Position numbers and translations under genes: made by a program. 64,000 nucleotides of DNA from Streptomyces composti (GTDB lineage Bacteria > Actinomycetota > Actinomycetes > Streptomycetales > Streptomycetaceae): the NCBI RefSeq assembly GCF_012034205.1, contig NZ_JAATEM010000031.1:25832-89831 (forward strand), in the 5' to 3' direction. The notes under the pieces are model-generated. The model had not been told where the DNA came from and did not search any database. It was given only the letters and a program-made list of their open reading frames with translations. Shown here piece after piece: positions 9,669-18,156 of this stretch (its first letter is position 1; the number at the start of each line of letters is the position of its first letter).

Positions 9669-10102
9669 TCCAGGACCCGAGCAGGCGAGGCCCCCGGCGG
9701 ACCGGTGAACTCGACTGGCTGCTGGACGACATGGTGTCCCGCGTCGCCGACGTCCGGCACGCCGTGGTGCTGTCCAACGACGGGCTCGCCGTGGGAGCCT
9801 CCACCGACCTCGGCCGGGAGGACGCCGAGCACCTGGCGGCCGTCGCCTCCGGATTCCACAGCCTCGCCAAGGGAGCGGGCCGGCACTTCGGGGCCGGCGG
9901 AGTGCGCCAGACCATGGTGGAGATGGACGACGCCTTCCTCTTCGTGGCCGCCGCCGGAGAGGGCTCCTGCCTCGCCGTCCTCACCGCCGTCACCGCCGAC
10001 ATCGGCCTCGTCGCCTACGAGATGGCACGGCTGGTCAAACGCGTCGGCGAGCACCTGTACACCGCGCCCCGCGTCGGCGCGCGGCCCACCCCCGCCGGAT
10101 GA
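9665..10102 (+). CDS. cvnB: Roadblock/LC7-domain protein CvnB
   Basis: A 145-residue single-domain roadblock/LC7 protein, a small alpha/beta fold that regulates small GTPases in the manner of MglB. The core includes WLLDDMVSRVADVRHAVVLS, the DGLAVGAS strand, and HLAAVASGFHSLAKG. Its ATG overlaps the cvnA stop (ATGA), and its own stop overlaps the next start in the same way, so translation of cvnA, cvnB and cvnC is coupled. The protein is a close paralogue of the stand-alone roadblock gene at 11899-12312 (compare RHFGAGGVRQTMVEMDDA with RHFGAGAVRQTMVEFDDA). Confidence 0.93.
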   Translation: MIQDPSRRGPRRTGELDWLLDDMVSRVADVRHAVVLSNDGLAVGASTDLGREDAEHLAAVASGFHSLAKGAGRHFGAGGVRQTMVEMDDAFLFVAAAGEGSCLAVLTAVTADIGLVAYEMARLVKRVGEHLYTAPRVGARPTPAG

Positions 10103-10536
10103 GGAGAGAACAGCGGCCCGAGCCGATGACCGAGCACACGACCGGCTTTCCGAGCGAGCCCGGCAGCCAGTGGTACGACCAGGAGGCCGGGCCCCTCGTC
10201 CGCCCCTACGCCGTGACCGGCGGACGCACCAGACCCGCCGTCACCGGCGTGCACTTCGACCTGATCGCCCTGGTCACCCTGGACCCGGCGGCCCCCGGCA
10301 TCGACGACCCGGCGCTCGGACCGGAGCACCGCACCCTGATCGAGCTGTGCCGGCCGGAGACCCAGTCGGTCGCCGAACTCGCCGCGGACGCGGACCTGCC
10401 CGTCGGCGTGGTCCGGGTCCTCCTCGGCGACCTGGTGGAACGCGGCTGTGTCACCGTCAGCAGGCCCGTGCCGCCCGCGCACCTGCCCGACGAACGCATC
10501 CTCCGCGAGGTGATCGCCGGTCTGCGGGCCCTGTGA
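10099..10536 (+). CDS. cvnC: DUF742 protein CvnC
   Basis: The 145-residue protein is the DUF742 component of the conservon. After a flexible N-terminus it has the conserved LVRPYAVTGGRTRP segment (about residues 33-46), followed by a winged-helix-like region (SVAELAADADLPVGVVRVLLGDLVERGCV) that resembles a DNA- or protein-binding helix-turn-helix. The start at 10099 overlaps the cvnB stop as ATGA; an internal ATG at 10126 is possible but has poorer ribosome-site spacing. In the model system CvnC is thought to interact with the GTPase. Confidence 0.9.
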   Translation: MRREQRPEPMTEHTTGFPSEPGSQWYDQEAGPLVRPYAVTGGRTRPAVTGVHFDLIALVTLDPAAPGIDDPALGPEHRTLIELCRPETQSVAELAADADLPVGVVRVLLGDLVERGCVTVSRPVPPAHLPDERILREVIAGLRAL

Positions 10537-10538
10537 GG

Positions 10539-10600
10539 CCCGCCCTTGTTCCCGGGCGTGCGGGTCCCGTGGCGCCCGCCCCCGTTCCCGAGCCGCGGGT
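10539..10600. repeat. Imperfect direct repeat in the cvnC-cvnD gap
   Basis: Two GC-rich copies of about 26 bases, at 10539-10565 and 10575-10600, share CCCGCCC, GTTCCCG and GCGGGT in the same order. They fill most of the 135-base gap between cvnC and cvnD. The role is unknown. The gap means cvnD is not translationally coupled to the first three genes. Confidence 0.4.
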
Positions 10601-10671
10601 GCCGCAAGCCGCACCACGCGACGCCCCGTACCCCTGCCGACCGCGGCCGGCACTCGAGAGAGAAGTGATCC

Positions 10672-11277
10672 ATGGCCCCTGAGCACCCCGACACCCCCGG
10701 CGGCGAACCGACCGCACTGGCGCTGAAGATACTGGTCGCCGGCGGTTTCGGCGTGGGCAAGACCACCCTGGTCGGAGCGGTCAGCGAGATCCGGCCGCTG
10801 CGCACCGAGGAGATGCTGAGCCAGGCGGGCGAGCTGGTCGACGACACCGGCGGGGTGGACCAGAAGTCCACCACCACCGTCGCGATGGACTTCGGCCGCA
10901 TCACCATCCGCTCCGGGCTGTCCCTGTACCTCTTCGGCACCCCGGGACAGGACCGTTTCTGGTTCCTGTGGGACGAACTGGCCCAGGGCGCCCTCGGCGC
11001 GGTGGTCCTCGCCGACACCCGGCGCCTGGAGGACTGTTTCCCGGCGGTCGACTACTTCGAGCACCGGGCCATCCCCTTCGTGGTCGCCGTCAACTGCTTC
11101 GCCGGGGCGCGCCGCCACGCCCCGCAGGACGTCAGCCGCGCCCTGGACCTGGACGCCGGGACGCCCGTGGTGCTGTGCGACGCCCGCGAACGCGAATCGG
11201 GCAAGGAGGTACTCATCCGCCTCGTCGAGTACGCCGGCCGCCGCCACACCGCCCGGCTGCTCGACTCCGTGGGGTGA
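10672..11277 (+). CDS. cvnD: Conservon small GTPase CvnD
   Basis: A 201-residue P-loop GTPase of the MglA/Ras-like conservon family. Walker A is GGFGVGKT at residues 24-31, the switch II region is FGTPGQDRF (about residues 89-97), and the base-recognition position reads AVNCFAGA, a degenerate form of NKxD. The last is typical of this family, which often has Asn followed by a non-Lys residue. With CvnB as the roadblock partner it should form the G-protein switch downstream of CvnA. GAGAGAAG precedes the ATG by six bases. Confidence 0.93.
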   Translation: MAPEHPDTPGGEPTALALKILVAGGFGVGKTTLVGAVSEIRPLRTEEMLSQAGELVDDTGGVDQKSTTTVAMDFGRITIRSGLSLYLFGTPGQDRFWFLWDELAQGALGAVVLADTRRLEDCFPAVDYFEHRAIPFVVAVNCFAGARRHAPQDVSRALDLDAGTPVVLCDARERESGKEVLIRLVEYAGRRHTARLLDSVG

Positions 11278-11355
11278 GACGGAGACATCGACGGGGGTGG
11301 GAGAGAAGTATCGGGTGAGGTGGGGGAGGAACATCGGCGGGGTGAGACGGGGACA
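11271..11355. repeat. 17-base direct repeat at the end of cvnD
   Basis: The 17-mer GGGGTGAGACGGRGACA occurs at 11271-11287, overlapping the cvnD stop codon, and at 11339-11355, with a single A/G difference. A shorter shared piece, ACATCGRCGGGG, lies between them. The purine-rich strand is the plus strand, in the convergent gap between cvnD and the next gene. The role is unknown; it may simply be a local duplication. Confidence 0.45.
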
Positions 11356-11393
11356 GGGCGGCCGAGGCCCCGGAGGTGGCCCCGGCCCGGTCG

Positions 11394-11822
11394 TCAGTCC
11401 GCAAGGCCCTTCTCCGCCAGCACCTTGTCGATGGTGACGCGGACCAGGAGCTCGCCGGGCACGCCGTTGCGCTCGCCGAACTCCTCGGCGCGGTCCTCGC
11501 CCATGTATCGTCCCGCGATCCTGGCGGCCCAGCGCCGCAGCTCGACGGGGTCGTCCACGAAGCGCGCCCGTCCGTGCAGGATGACGTAGGCGAACGGCGG
11601 CCGTTCGTCGTCCACGCACAGGGCGACCCTGCCGTCCCGCGCCAGATTGCGCCCCTTCACCGTCCGGGCCCCCGTGTTGAACACCAGTTCGTCGCCGTCC
11701 AGCAGGAACCAGATAGGCGCCACATGCGGGCTGCCGTCCGCCCGGACGGTGCACAGCTTGCCGGTGCGGGTCCCGTACGAGACGAACGCCCGCCACTCCT
11801 CGTCGGTCATCTTCTCTGCCAT
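11394..11822 (-). CDS. Pyridoxamine 5'-phosphate oxidase-like flavin/F420 split-barrel protein
   Basis: A 142-residue protein starting at ATG 11822 with GGATGGAG upstream. The sequence KLCTVRADGSPHVAPIWFLLDGDELVFNT is the first half of the split beta-barrel fold shared by PNPOx, FMN-binding and F420-dependent reductases. A typical central LARDGRVALCVDDERPP and C-terminal WAARIAGRYMG follow. Such proteins bind FMN or F420 and reduce small molecules or quinones. The cofactor cannot be settled from sequence. It is convergent with cvnD and divergent from the second roadblock gene. Confidence 0.8.
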   Translation of the reverse strand: MAEKMTDEEWRAFVSYGTRTGKLCTVRADGSPHVAPIWFLLDGDELVFNTGARTVKGRNLARDGRVALCVDDERPPFAYVILHGRARFVDDPVELRRWAARIAGRYMGEDRAEEFGERNGVPGELLVRVTIDKVLAEKGLAD

Positions 11823-11898
11823 GGCTCCATCCTGCTTGCCCGGCGCCCGCAGGTGGGGAAGGCTGGCGCGGGGAGAACACACGGGGAGGGCGCGCATC

Positions 11899-12312
11899 AT
11901 GGCGCAGAACCAGGCACTCGACTGGCTGCTGGACGACCTGGCCGAGCGGGTCGAACACGTACGGCACGCACTGATCCTGTCCAACGACGGGCTGGTGACG
12001 GGGTCGAGCACCGGGCTGCGGCGCGAGGACGCCGAGCACCTCGCCGCGGTCTCCTCAGGACTGCACAGCCTCGCCAAGGGGTCGGGCCGGCACTTCGGCG
12101 CGGGGGCGGTGCGGCAGACGATGGTCGAGTTCGACGACGCGGTCCTCTTCGTCACCGCTGCCGGCAGCGGCAGCTGCCTGTGCGTGCTCAGCGGCGCCGA
12201 GGCCGACATCGGGCAGATCGCCTACGAGATGACCCTGCTGGTCAACCGGGTCGGCGAGCACCTCGACGTGGACGCGCGGCGGCCCGCGGCGGACCCCGGG
12301 CCCGACCTCTGA
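11899..12312 (+). CDS. Stand-alone roadblock/LC7 protein, CvnB paralogue
   Basis: The 137-residue protein has the complete roadblock/LC7 fold and is about two-thirds identical by eye to CvnB in this window (LDWLLDDLAERVEHVRHALILSNDG; LHSLAKGSGRHFGAGAV). The ATG at 11899 has GGGGAGGG nine bases upstream. No GTPase or DUF742 gene accompanies it, so it probably acts on GTPases encoded elsewhere, possibly on the neighbouring CvnD. It looks like a duplication of cvnB, separated from the conservon by the inserted flavin-protein gene. Confidence 0.9.
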   Translation: MAQNQALDWLLDDLAERVEHVRHALILSNDGLVTGSSTGLRREDAEHLAAVSSGLHSLAKGSGRHFGAGAVRQTMVEFDDAVLFVTAAGSGSCLCVLSGAEADIGQIAYEMTLLVNRVGEHLDVDARRPAADPGPDL

Positions 12313-12364
12313 CACTCGGCTCTCCGTACGACTCCGACCTGCGCATCTGTGGCTGCGGGCGGAG

Positions 12365-12373
12365 TTGTCCACA
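12365..12373 (+). promoter_or_regulatory. DnaA-box-like nonamer TTGTCCACA
   Basis: TTGTCCACA is an exact match to the preferred DnaA box of Streptomyces. It lies about 120 bases before the DUF6397 start codon, just upstream of a plausible promoter (TGGACA at 12377-12382 and TACGGT at 12402-12407). I saw no second copy in the window, so this is not an origin. It may be a regulatory DnaA site or chance. Confidence 0.4.
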
Positions 12374-12494
12374 GGCTGGACACGGAGAGTGACAACTGGG
12401 CTACGGTCTTGTCCGGCGGGCGCATCCGGCGCCCGGCCGTCCATCGACGGGCGCACCCGGCGCTCGCCGCACACGTCCCACGGGGGAGACCACC

Positions 12495-13466
12495 ATGTCC
12501 GGGAGCACCTTCACGTCTGTCACCTCTGTCACGGCGGTCACGTCCGTCCCGTCGCCCGTCGCCGCCGAGCGCCGCAGCCCCGGCCGCGACCCCTGGCTCG
12601 AACCGAGCCGTGCGGCGCGGGAACTGGGTCTCGAGCGTCACGAGTTCGACCTCGCGGTGCGGCTCGGCCGCATCCGTACCCGGCCCGTCGGCGGGGGAGA
12701 CGGCGGCCGTGCGGTCGCCCGTACCGAGATCGCGAGGCTGCGCGCCCGGCCCGGCTTCCCCGAAGCGCTGCGCGCCTGTGTGGAGACGGTGGGCACGGCA
12801 CGAGGCGCCGCCCTGATGAAGGTGACCGAGGACCGCTTCACCCGCCTGGCCCGGCTCGGCCTGCTGGTTCCGGTGCGGTTCACGCTCGGCCCGCACGGGG
12901 CCGTCGACTGGCTCTATCTGGCCGAGGAGCTGCGCGCGTTCGCCGCCGCCGAGGAGAACGCCGAGCTGCTCACCGGCCGCCCGTCCGGTGCCCTCGGCAC
13001 CCCGCTCGACCCCGATCTCGACGTGCGGCCGCGCAACTGGCGCAACCGGCATCTGGGTTGCCTGCTCCGCCTGGCCGACGGCGACCCCTGGGGCCGCGCG
13101 GGAGCCGTGGCGTCGCTGCTCGACCCGCTGCAGGTCGCCGAGGTGGTCAAGGACCCCTACGAGCGCTCCCGTCTGAACGCACACCGAGCGGCGCCCCCGG
13201 CCGGCGGGGCATCCGGGCCCTCCGCCGTCCGGCTCGCCCGAGAGCTGACGACCGCGCAGGACGAGGACGAGACCGCCTGGCTGCGGGCGGAGCTGACGGG
13301 GCTGGTCGCACAGGCACGCGAGCACCGTCCGGCACCCGGGCCGACGCCCCGCTCTTCCCGGGCCGTGTGCACGGGCACCCCGGAGCGGGACCGGCCGCTC
13401 GGCGGACTGCGGGCCCTCCTCGGCCGCAGGTGGTGCCGGAGCAGGCGCCCGATCGGCGACCGGTGA
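12495..13466 (+). CDS. DUF6397 family protein
   Basis: The 323-residue protein matches my recollection of the streptomycete family DUF6397. A low-complexity Ser/Thr/Val N-terminus is followed by an HTH-like segment (AARELGLERHEFDLAVRLGRIRT, about residues 37-59), a second similar unit (ALMKVTEDRFTRLARLGLLVPVRF), and a conserved RPRNWRNRHLGCLLRLADGD stretch near residue 178. The two MerR/excisionase-like helices suggest nucleic-acid binding, but the function is unknown. GGGGGAG lies seven bases before the ATG. The gene ends one base before the convergent tesB stop. Confidence 0.8.
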   Translation: MSGSTFTSVTSVTAVTSVPSPVAAERRSPGRDPWLEPSRAARELGLERHEFDLAVRLGRIRTRPVGGGDGGRAVARTEIARLRARPGFPEALRACVETVGTARGAALMKVTEDRFTRLARLGLLVPVRFTLGPHGAVDWLYLAEELRAFAAAEENAELLTGRPSGALGTPLDPDLDVRPRNWRNRHLGCLLRLADGDPWGRAGAVASLLDPLQVAEVVKDPYERSRLNAHRAAPPAGGASGPSAVRLARELTTAQDEDETAWLRAELTGLVAQAREHRPAPGPTPRSSRAVCTGTPERDRPLGGLRALLGRRWCRSRRPIGDR

Positions 13467-13467
13467 T

Positions 13468-14334
13468 CTACAGCGCCCGGAACAGGCCCTCCTGCACGAC
13501 GGACACCAGCATCCGGCCCTCCCGGTCGTAGATCCGCCCGCGGGCCAGGCCCCGCCCGCCCGTGGCGATGGGCGACTCCTGGTCGTAGAGGAACCACTCG
13601 TCCGCGCGGAACGGCCGATGGAACCACATGGCGTGGTCCAGTGACGCCATGTCGAAACCCCGCGGCCCCCACAAGGGTTCGACCGGGATGCGGACGGCAT
13701 CCAGAAGGGTCATGTCGCTGGCGTATGTGAGCGCGCAGGTGTGCACCAGCGGGTCGTCGCCGAGAGGGCCGACCGCCCGCATCCACACCGCGCTGCGCGG
13801 CGCGGCGCCCTTCACCTCCTCGGGGTCCCAGCGCAGCCGGTCGACATAGCGGATGTCGAAGGGCTGTCGGCGGGCCATCCGCTCCCACTGCTCCGGCAGC
13901 GTGCCCAGATGCTCCCGGATCTCGTCCGTGACCGTCGGCAGCGTCTCGGGGTCCGGGACCTCTCGCGCCGGCGGCAGCTGATGCTCAAAACTGCCCTGCT
14001 CGGGCCGGTGAAAGGAAGCGGTGAGATGGAAGATCGTGCGGCCCTGCTGCACCGCGGTGACCCGCCGGGTCGTGAACGACCGCCCGTCCCGCACGCGTTC
14101 CACCATGTACACGATGGGCACCCCCGGCCGCCCGGGGCGCAAAAAGTACGCGTGCAGCGAGTGCACGGGCCGGTCGCCGTCCGTGGTGCGCCCCGCAGCG
14201 ACCAGTGCCTGCCCGGCCACCTGCCCGCCGAAGACCCGCTGCAGCGACTCCTCGGGACTGCGGCCCCGGAAGATGTTCACCTCGATCTGCTCCAGATCGA
14301 GCAGGTCGACAAGCCGTTCGGCAGGGTTCGTCAT
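13468..14334 (-). CDS. tesB: Acyl-CoA thioesterase II
   Basis: The 288-residue protein has the double-hotdog fold of TesB, which hydrolyses medium- and long-chain acyl-CoA to free fatty acid and CoA. N-terminal hotdog features are FGGQVAGQALVAAGRT and SLHAYFLRPG; the C-terminal domain has SLDHAMWFHRPFRADEW and ends VVQEGLFR, which carries the usual catalytic Asp and Gln positions. Length is normal for the family. It follows the Ski2-like helicase by 18 bases on the same strand and is probably cotranscribed with it. Confidence 0.93.
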   Translation of the reverse strand: MTNPAERLVDLLDLEQIEVNIFRGRSPEESLQRVFGGQVAGQALVAAGRTTDGDRPVHSLHAYFLRPGRPGVPIVYMVERVRDGRSFTTRRVTAVQQGRTIFHLTASFHRPEQGSFEHQLPPAREVPDPETLPTVTDEIREHLGTLPEQWERMARRQPFDIRYVDRLRWDPEEVKGAAPRSAVWMRAVGPLGDDPLVHTCALTYASDMTLLDAVRIPVEPLWGPRGFDMASLDHAMWFHRPFRADEWFLYDQESPIATGGRGLARGRIYDREGRMLVSVVQEGLFRAL

Positions 14335-14352
14335 GGCTGCGGTACCCCCGTG

Positions 14353-16866
14353 TCACAGCTGGCCGACGTCGGTGACCCGCACCACCGCGCGGCCCTCGGC
14401 GTCGGAGGCGGCCAGATCGACCTCGGCGCTGATGCCCCAGTCGTGGTCCCCGTTGGGGTCGTCGAAGATCTGCCGGACCCGCCACAGCCCGTTCTCCGGC
14501 TCCTCGTCGATCAGCAGCAGCTTGGGGCCGCGGGCGTCGGGTCCGGTGCCGAGCTCCTCGTACTCGTCCCAGTACTTGTCCATCGCCTCGGCCCAGGCGT
14601 CCGCGTCCCAGCCCGACTCGGCGTCCATCTCGCCCAGTTCCTCCACCCGGTCCAGCGCGGCGAGCTCCACCCGGCGGAACATGGCGTTGCGCACCAGCAC
14701 CCGGAACGCGCGCGCATTGGTGGTGACCGGCTTGACCTGGTCGGCCTTCTCCTGGGCCTCCTCGGCGGTCATCTCCTCCGGGTTGGCCAGCTGCTCCCAC
14801 TCGTCCAGCAGGCTGGAGTCGACCTGGCGCACCATCTCGCCCAGCCAGGCGATCAGATCCTGCAGATCCTCCGACTTCAGATCGTCCGGGACAGTGTGCT
14901 CCAGCGCCTTGTAGGCGCTGGCGAGGTAGCGCAGCACGATGCCCTCGGTGCGGGCCAGCTCGTAGAACGACACCAGCTCGGTGAAGGACAGCGCCCGCTC
15001 GTACATGTCCCGCACCACCGACTTCGGCGACAACGGATGGTCACCGACCCACGGATGGCTCCTGCGGTAGGTGTTGTACGCGTGGAAGAGCAGCTCCTCC
15101 AGCGGCTTCGGGTAGGTGATGTCCTGGAGGCGCTCCATGCGCTCCTCGTACTCGACCCCGTCCGCCTTCATCGCCGCGACCGCCTCGCCGCGCGCCTTGT
15201 TCTGCTGGGCGACGAGGATCTGGCGCGGGTCGTCGAGCGTGGACTCCACCACGGACACCATGTCCAGCGCGTACGACGGCGATTCGGGGTCCAGCAGCTC
15301 GAACGCGGCCAGCGCGAAGGTGGACAGCGGCTGGTTCAGCGCGAAGTCCTGCTGCAGATCCACCGTCAGGCGCACGATGCGGCCCTCGGCGTCCGGGGTG
15401 TCCAGCTTCTCCACGATGCCGCCGTCCAGCAGCGAACGGTAGATGGCGATGGCCCGCCGGATGTGCCGCAGCTGCTGCTTGCGCGGCTCGTGATTGTCCT
15501 CGAGCAGACGGCGCATCGCCTCGAAGGCGTTGCCGGGACGGGCGATCACCGACAGCAGCATCGTGTGCGTGACCCTGAAGCGCGAGGTCAGCGGCTCCGG
15601 CTCGGAGTCGATGAGCTTCTGGAAGGTCTTGTCGGTCCAGCCGACGAACCCCTCGGGGGCCTTCTTGCGCACCACCTTGCGGCGCTTCTTCGGGTCGTCG
15701 CCGGCCTTCGCCAGCGCCTTCTCGTTCTCGATGACATGCTCGGGCGCCTGCGCGACCACGAAGCCCTCGGTGTCGAAGCCGGCCCGCCCGGCGCGGCCCG
15801 CGATCTGGTGGAACTCGCGGGCGCGCAGGGTCCGCACCCGGTTGCCGTCGTACTTGGTGAGCGCGGTGAACAGCACCGTGCGGATGGGCACATTGACGCC
15901 CACACCCAGGGTGTCCGTCCCGCAGATCACTTTCAGCAGGCCCGCCTGGGCCAGCTTCTCCACCAGACGCCGGTACTTGGGCAGCATGCCGGCGTGATGC
16001 ACGCCGATGCCGTGCCGCACGTACCGCGAGAGATTCCGGCCGAACCGGGTGGTGAAGCGGAAGTTGCCGATGAGTTCGGCGATCTGCTCCTTCTCCTGCC
16101 GCGAGCACATGTTGATGCTCATCAGCGCCTGCGCCCGCTCCACCGCCTGCGCCTGGGTGAAGTGCACGATGTACACCGGCGCCTGACGGTTCTCGAGCAG
16201 ATCGGTGAGCGTCTCGGTCAGCGGGGTGTAGCGGTACTCGTAGGACAGCGGCACGGGGCGGGTCGCCGAGCGGACCACCGCCGTGGGGCGGCCGGTGCGG
16301 CGGGTGAGGTCCTTCTCGAAGAAGGACACGTCGCCCAGGGTCGCCGACATCAGCACGAACTGAGCCTGCGGCAGCTCCAGAAGCGGGATCTGCCAGGCCC
16401 AGCCGCGGTCCGGCTCGGCGTAGAAGTGGAACTCGTCCATCACGACCTGGCCGACGTCCGCCTGCCGGCCGTCGCGCAGCGCGATCGACGCCAGCACCTC
16501 GGCCGTGCAGCAGATGACGGGAGCGTCCGCGTTGACCGAGGCGTCGCCGGTGAGCATCCCGACGTTCTCGGTGCCGAACAGCTTGCACAGCTCGAAGAAC
16601 TTCTCCGACACCAGCGCCTTGATGGGCGCCGTGTAGAAGGTGACCTCGTCCCTGGCCAGCGCGGCGAAGTGGGCACCGGCGGCGATCATGCTCTTGCCGG
16701 AGCCGGTGGGCGTCGAGACGATCACATTCGCCCCGGACACCACCTCGATCAGCGCCTCCTCCTGGTGGGGATAGAGGGTGAGACCCCGCTCCTGCGCCCA
16801 CGACTCGAAGGCTTCGTACAGGGCGTCGGGGTCGGCGGTCGGCGGCAGCTGATCGATGAGGGTCAC
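14353..16866 (-). CDS. Ski2-like DEAD/DEAH-box RNA helicase (DUF3516 type)
   Basis: The 837-residue protein starts at GTG 16866 (MTLIDQLPPT...). Helicase motifs in order are: Q-like YPHQEEAL, Walker A TPTGSGKS (52-59), TAPIKALV, DEFH box (144-147), SATLGD, HHAGMLPKYR, GVGVNVPIRTV and motif VI HQIAGRAGRAG. The C-terminal half is the all-helical DUF3516 domain found in actinobacterial members. Relatives of Ski2/Mtr4 unwind structured RNA for degradation, and an RNA-turnover role is inferred. It is divergent from the membrane hydrolase gene and probably heads an operon with tesB. Confidence 0.92.
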   Translation of the reverse strand: MTLIDQLPPTADPDALYEAFESWAQERGLTLYPHQEEALIEVVSGANVIVSTPTGSGKSMIAAGAHFAALARDEVTFYTAPIKALVSEKFFELCKLFGTENVGMLTGDASVNADAPVICCTAEVLASIALRDGRQADVGQVVMDEFHFYAEPDRGWAWQIPLLELPQAQFVLMSATLGDVSFFEKDLTRRTGRPTAVVRSATRPVPLSYEYRYTPLTETLTDLLENRQAPVYIVHFTQAQAVERAQALMSINMCSRQEKEQIAELIGNFRFTTRFGRNLSRYVRHGIGVHHAGMLPKYRRLVEKLAQAGLLKVICGTDTLGVGVNVPIRTVLFTALTKYDGNRVRTLRAREFHQIAGRAGRAGFDTEGFVVAQAPEHVIENEKALAKAGDDPKKRRKVVRKKAPEGFVGWTDKTFQKLIDSEPEPLTSRFRVTHTMLLSVIARPGNAFEAMRRLLEDNHEPRKQQLRHIRRAIAIYRSLLDGGIVEKLDTPDAEGRIVRLTVDLQQDFALNQPLSTFALAAFELLDPESPSYALDMVSVVESTLDDPRQILVAQQNKARGEAVAAMKADGVEYEERMERLQDITYPKPLEELLFHAYNTYRRSHPWVGDHPLSPKSVVRDMYERALSFTELVSFYELARTEGIVLRYLASAYKALEHTVPDDLKSEDLQDLIAWLGEMVRQVDSSLLDEWEQLANPEEMTAEEAQEKADQVKPVTTNARAFRVLVRNAMFRRVELAALDRVEELGEMDAESGWDADAWAEAMDKYWDEYEELGTGPDARGPKLLLIDEEPENGLWRVRQIFDDPNGDHDWGISAEVDLAASDAEGRAVVRVTDVGQL

Positions 16867-17011
16867 GCCCCCATCTTGCCCGCCCGCCCGCCGGAACCGG
16901 GAATCGGCTGCGAGCACGAAGATCGCGAACGCTACGCTGTGCCGTCGGCAGAGGGGAAGCAGAGCCGGCGAGCGGGCCGGCGGTACACGAGGAACGGGGC
17001 GGGCAACGGCG

Positions 17012-17806
17012 ATGATGGGACCGGCACACTCACTTTCGGGCGCTGCGGCCTGGCTCGGCGTCGGCGCGGCGAGTGCCGCGGCCGGACGTCCGATGCCCTG
17101 GCCGGTGCTCCTTGCGGGCGCGCTGATCTGCGCGGGGGCGGCGCTCGCCCCCGACCTCGACCACAAGGCGGCGACCATCTCGCGGTCCTTCGGACCGCTG
17201 TCCCGGTGGCTGTGCGAGATCGTCGACAAGCTCTCCTACGCCGTCTACAAGGCGACCAGGATGCAGGGCGATCCGCGCAGGTCCGGCGGCCACCGCACGC
17301 TCACCCACACCTGGCTGTGGGCGGTGCTGATCGGCACCGGCACCTCGGCGCTGGCGATCTTCGGCGGGCGCTGGGCGGTGCTGGGGATCCTCTTCGTGCA
17401 CATGGTGCTCGCCATCGAGGGCCTGCTGTGGCGGGCGACCCGGGGCTCCAGCAGCGATGTCCTGGTGTGGCTGCTGGCCGCGACCAGCTCCTGGATCCTC
17501 GCCGGTCTCCTGGACCAGCCGGGCAACGGCTCCGACTGGCTGTTCACCGCGCCGGGCCAGGAGTACCTGTGGCTGGGCCTGCCGATCGTGCTGGGCGCGC
17601 TGGTGCACGACATCGGCGACGCCCTGACGGTGTCCGGCTGCCCGATCCTGTGGCCGATACCGGTGGGCCGCAAGCGGTGGTACCCGGTCGGGCCGCCGAA
17701 GGCGATGCGGTTCCGCGCGGGCAGCTGGGTCGAGCTGAAGGTGCTGATGCCGGCGTTCATGGTGCTCGGCGGAGTGGGCGGCGCGGCCGCGCTCAACGTG
17801 ATCTGA
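17012..17806 (+). CDS. YdjM/LexA-regulated type membrane-bound metal-dependent hydrolase
   Basis: The 264-residue protein has at least five hydrophobic segments and the family's metal-ligand pattern: an N-terminal HSLSGAAAW, ALAPDLDHKAATISR (about residues 38-52), HRTLTHTWLW (about 92-101) and HDIGDALTVSGCPILWP near residue 205. These are hallmarks of the YdjM family (DUF457), inner-membrane proteins predicted to use a metal for hydrolysis. The substrate is unknown. The double ATG at 17012/17015 leaves the exact start open by one codon. It is convergent with rpmE2, with only 14 bases between the stops. Confidence 0.88.
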   Translation: MMGPAHSLSGAAAWLGVGAASAAAGRPMPWPVLLAGALICAGAALAPDLDHKAATISRSFGPLSRWLCEIVDKLSYAVYKATRMQGDPRRSGGHRTLTHTWLWAVLIGTGTSALAIFGGRWAVLGILFVHMVLAIEGLLWRATRGSSSDVLVWLLAATSSWILAGLLDQPGNGSDWLFTAPGQEYLWLGLPIVLGALVHDIGDALTVSGCPILWPIPVGRKRWYPVGPPKAMRFRAGSWVELKVLMPAFMVLGGVGGAAALNVI

Positions 17807-17820
17807 CGCGACTCGGGGGC

Positions 17821-18081
17821 TCAGCGGCCGGCCCCGCCCTCGCCGCCGTACCGGCGCTCGAAGCGGGCGACGCGTCCCTCCGCGTCCACCGTGCGGGCCC
17901 TGCCCGTGTAGAAGGGGTGGCTCTCGGAGGAGATCTCCACGTCCACCACGGGGTAGGTCTCGCCGTCGTCCCACTCGATGGTCTGGTCGCTGTGCGCGGT
18001 GGACCGGGTGAGGAAGGCGTACCCGGCGGCACGGTCACGGAAGACGACCGGGTGGTAGTCGGGGTGCTTGTCCTGCTGCAT
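17821..18081 (-). CDS. rpmE2: 50S ribosomal protein L31 type B
   Basis: The 86-residue protein MQQDKHPDYHPVVFRD... is a type B L31, the paralogue lacking the zinc-binding cysteines of the normal protein (there is no Cys in the sequence). Bacteria use it to replace the zinc form under zinc starvation. AGGGAG lies six bases before the ATG. Such genes are often Zur-controlled, yet no AT-rich Zur-like palindrome is visible in the 75 bases upstream. The gene could be read from the upstream DUF5709 promoter instead. Confidence 0.95.
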   Translation of the reverse strand: MQQDKHPDYHPVVFRDRAAGYAFLTRSTAHSDQTIEWDDGETYPVVDVEISSESHPFYTGRARTVDAEGRVARFERRYGGEGGAGR

Positions 18082-18156
18082 GGCTGCTCCCTGTTCGGGG
18101 TGGTCCGGCCGGCCGGGCCGGCGGACGGGGGCGGGGGGACGGCCGGGTGCCGGGGG

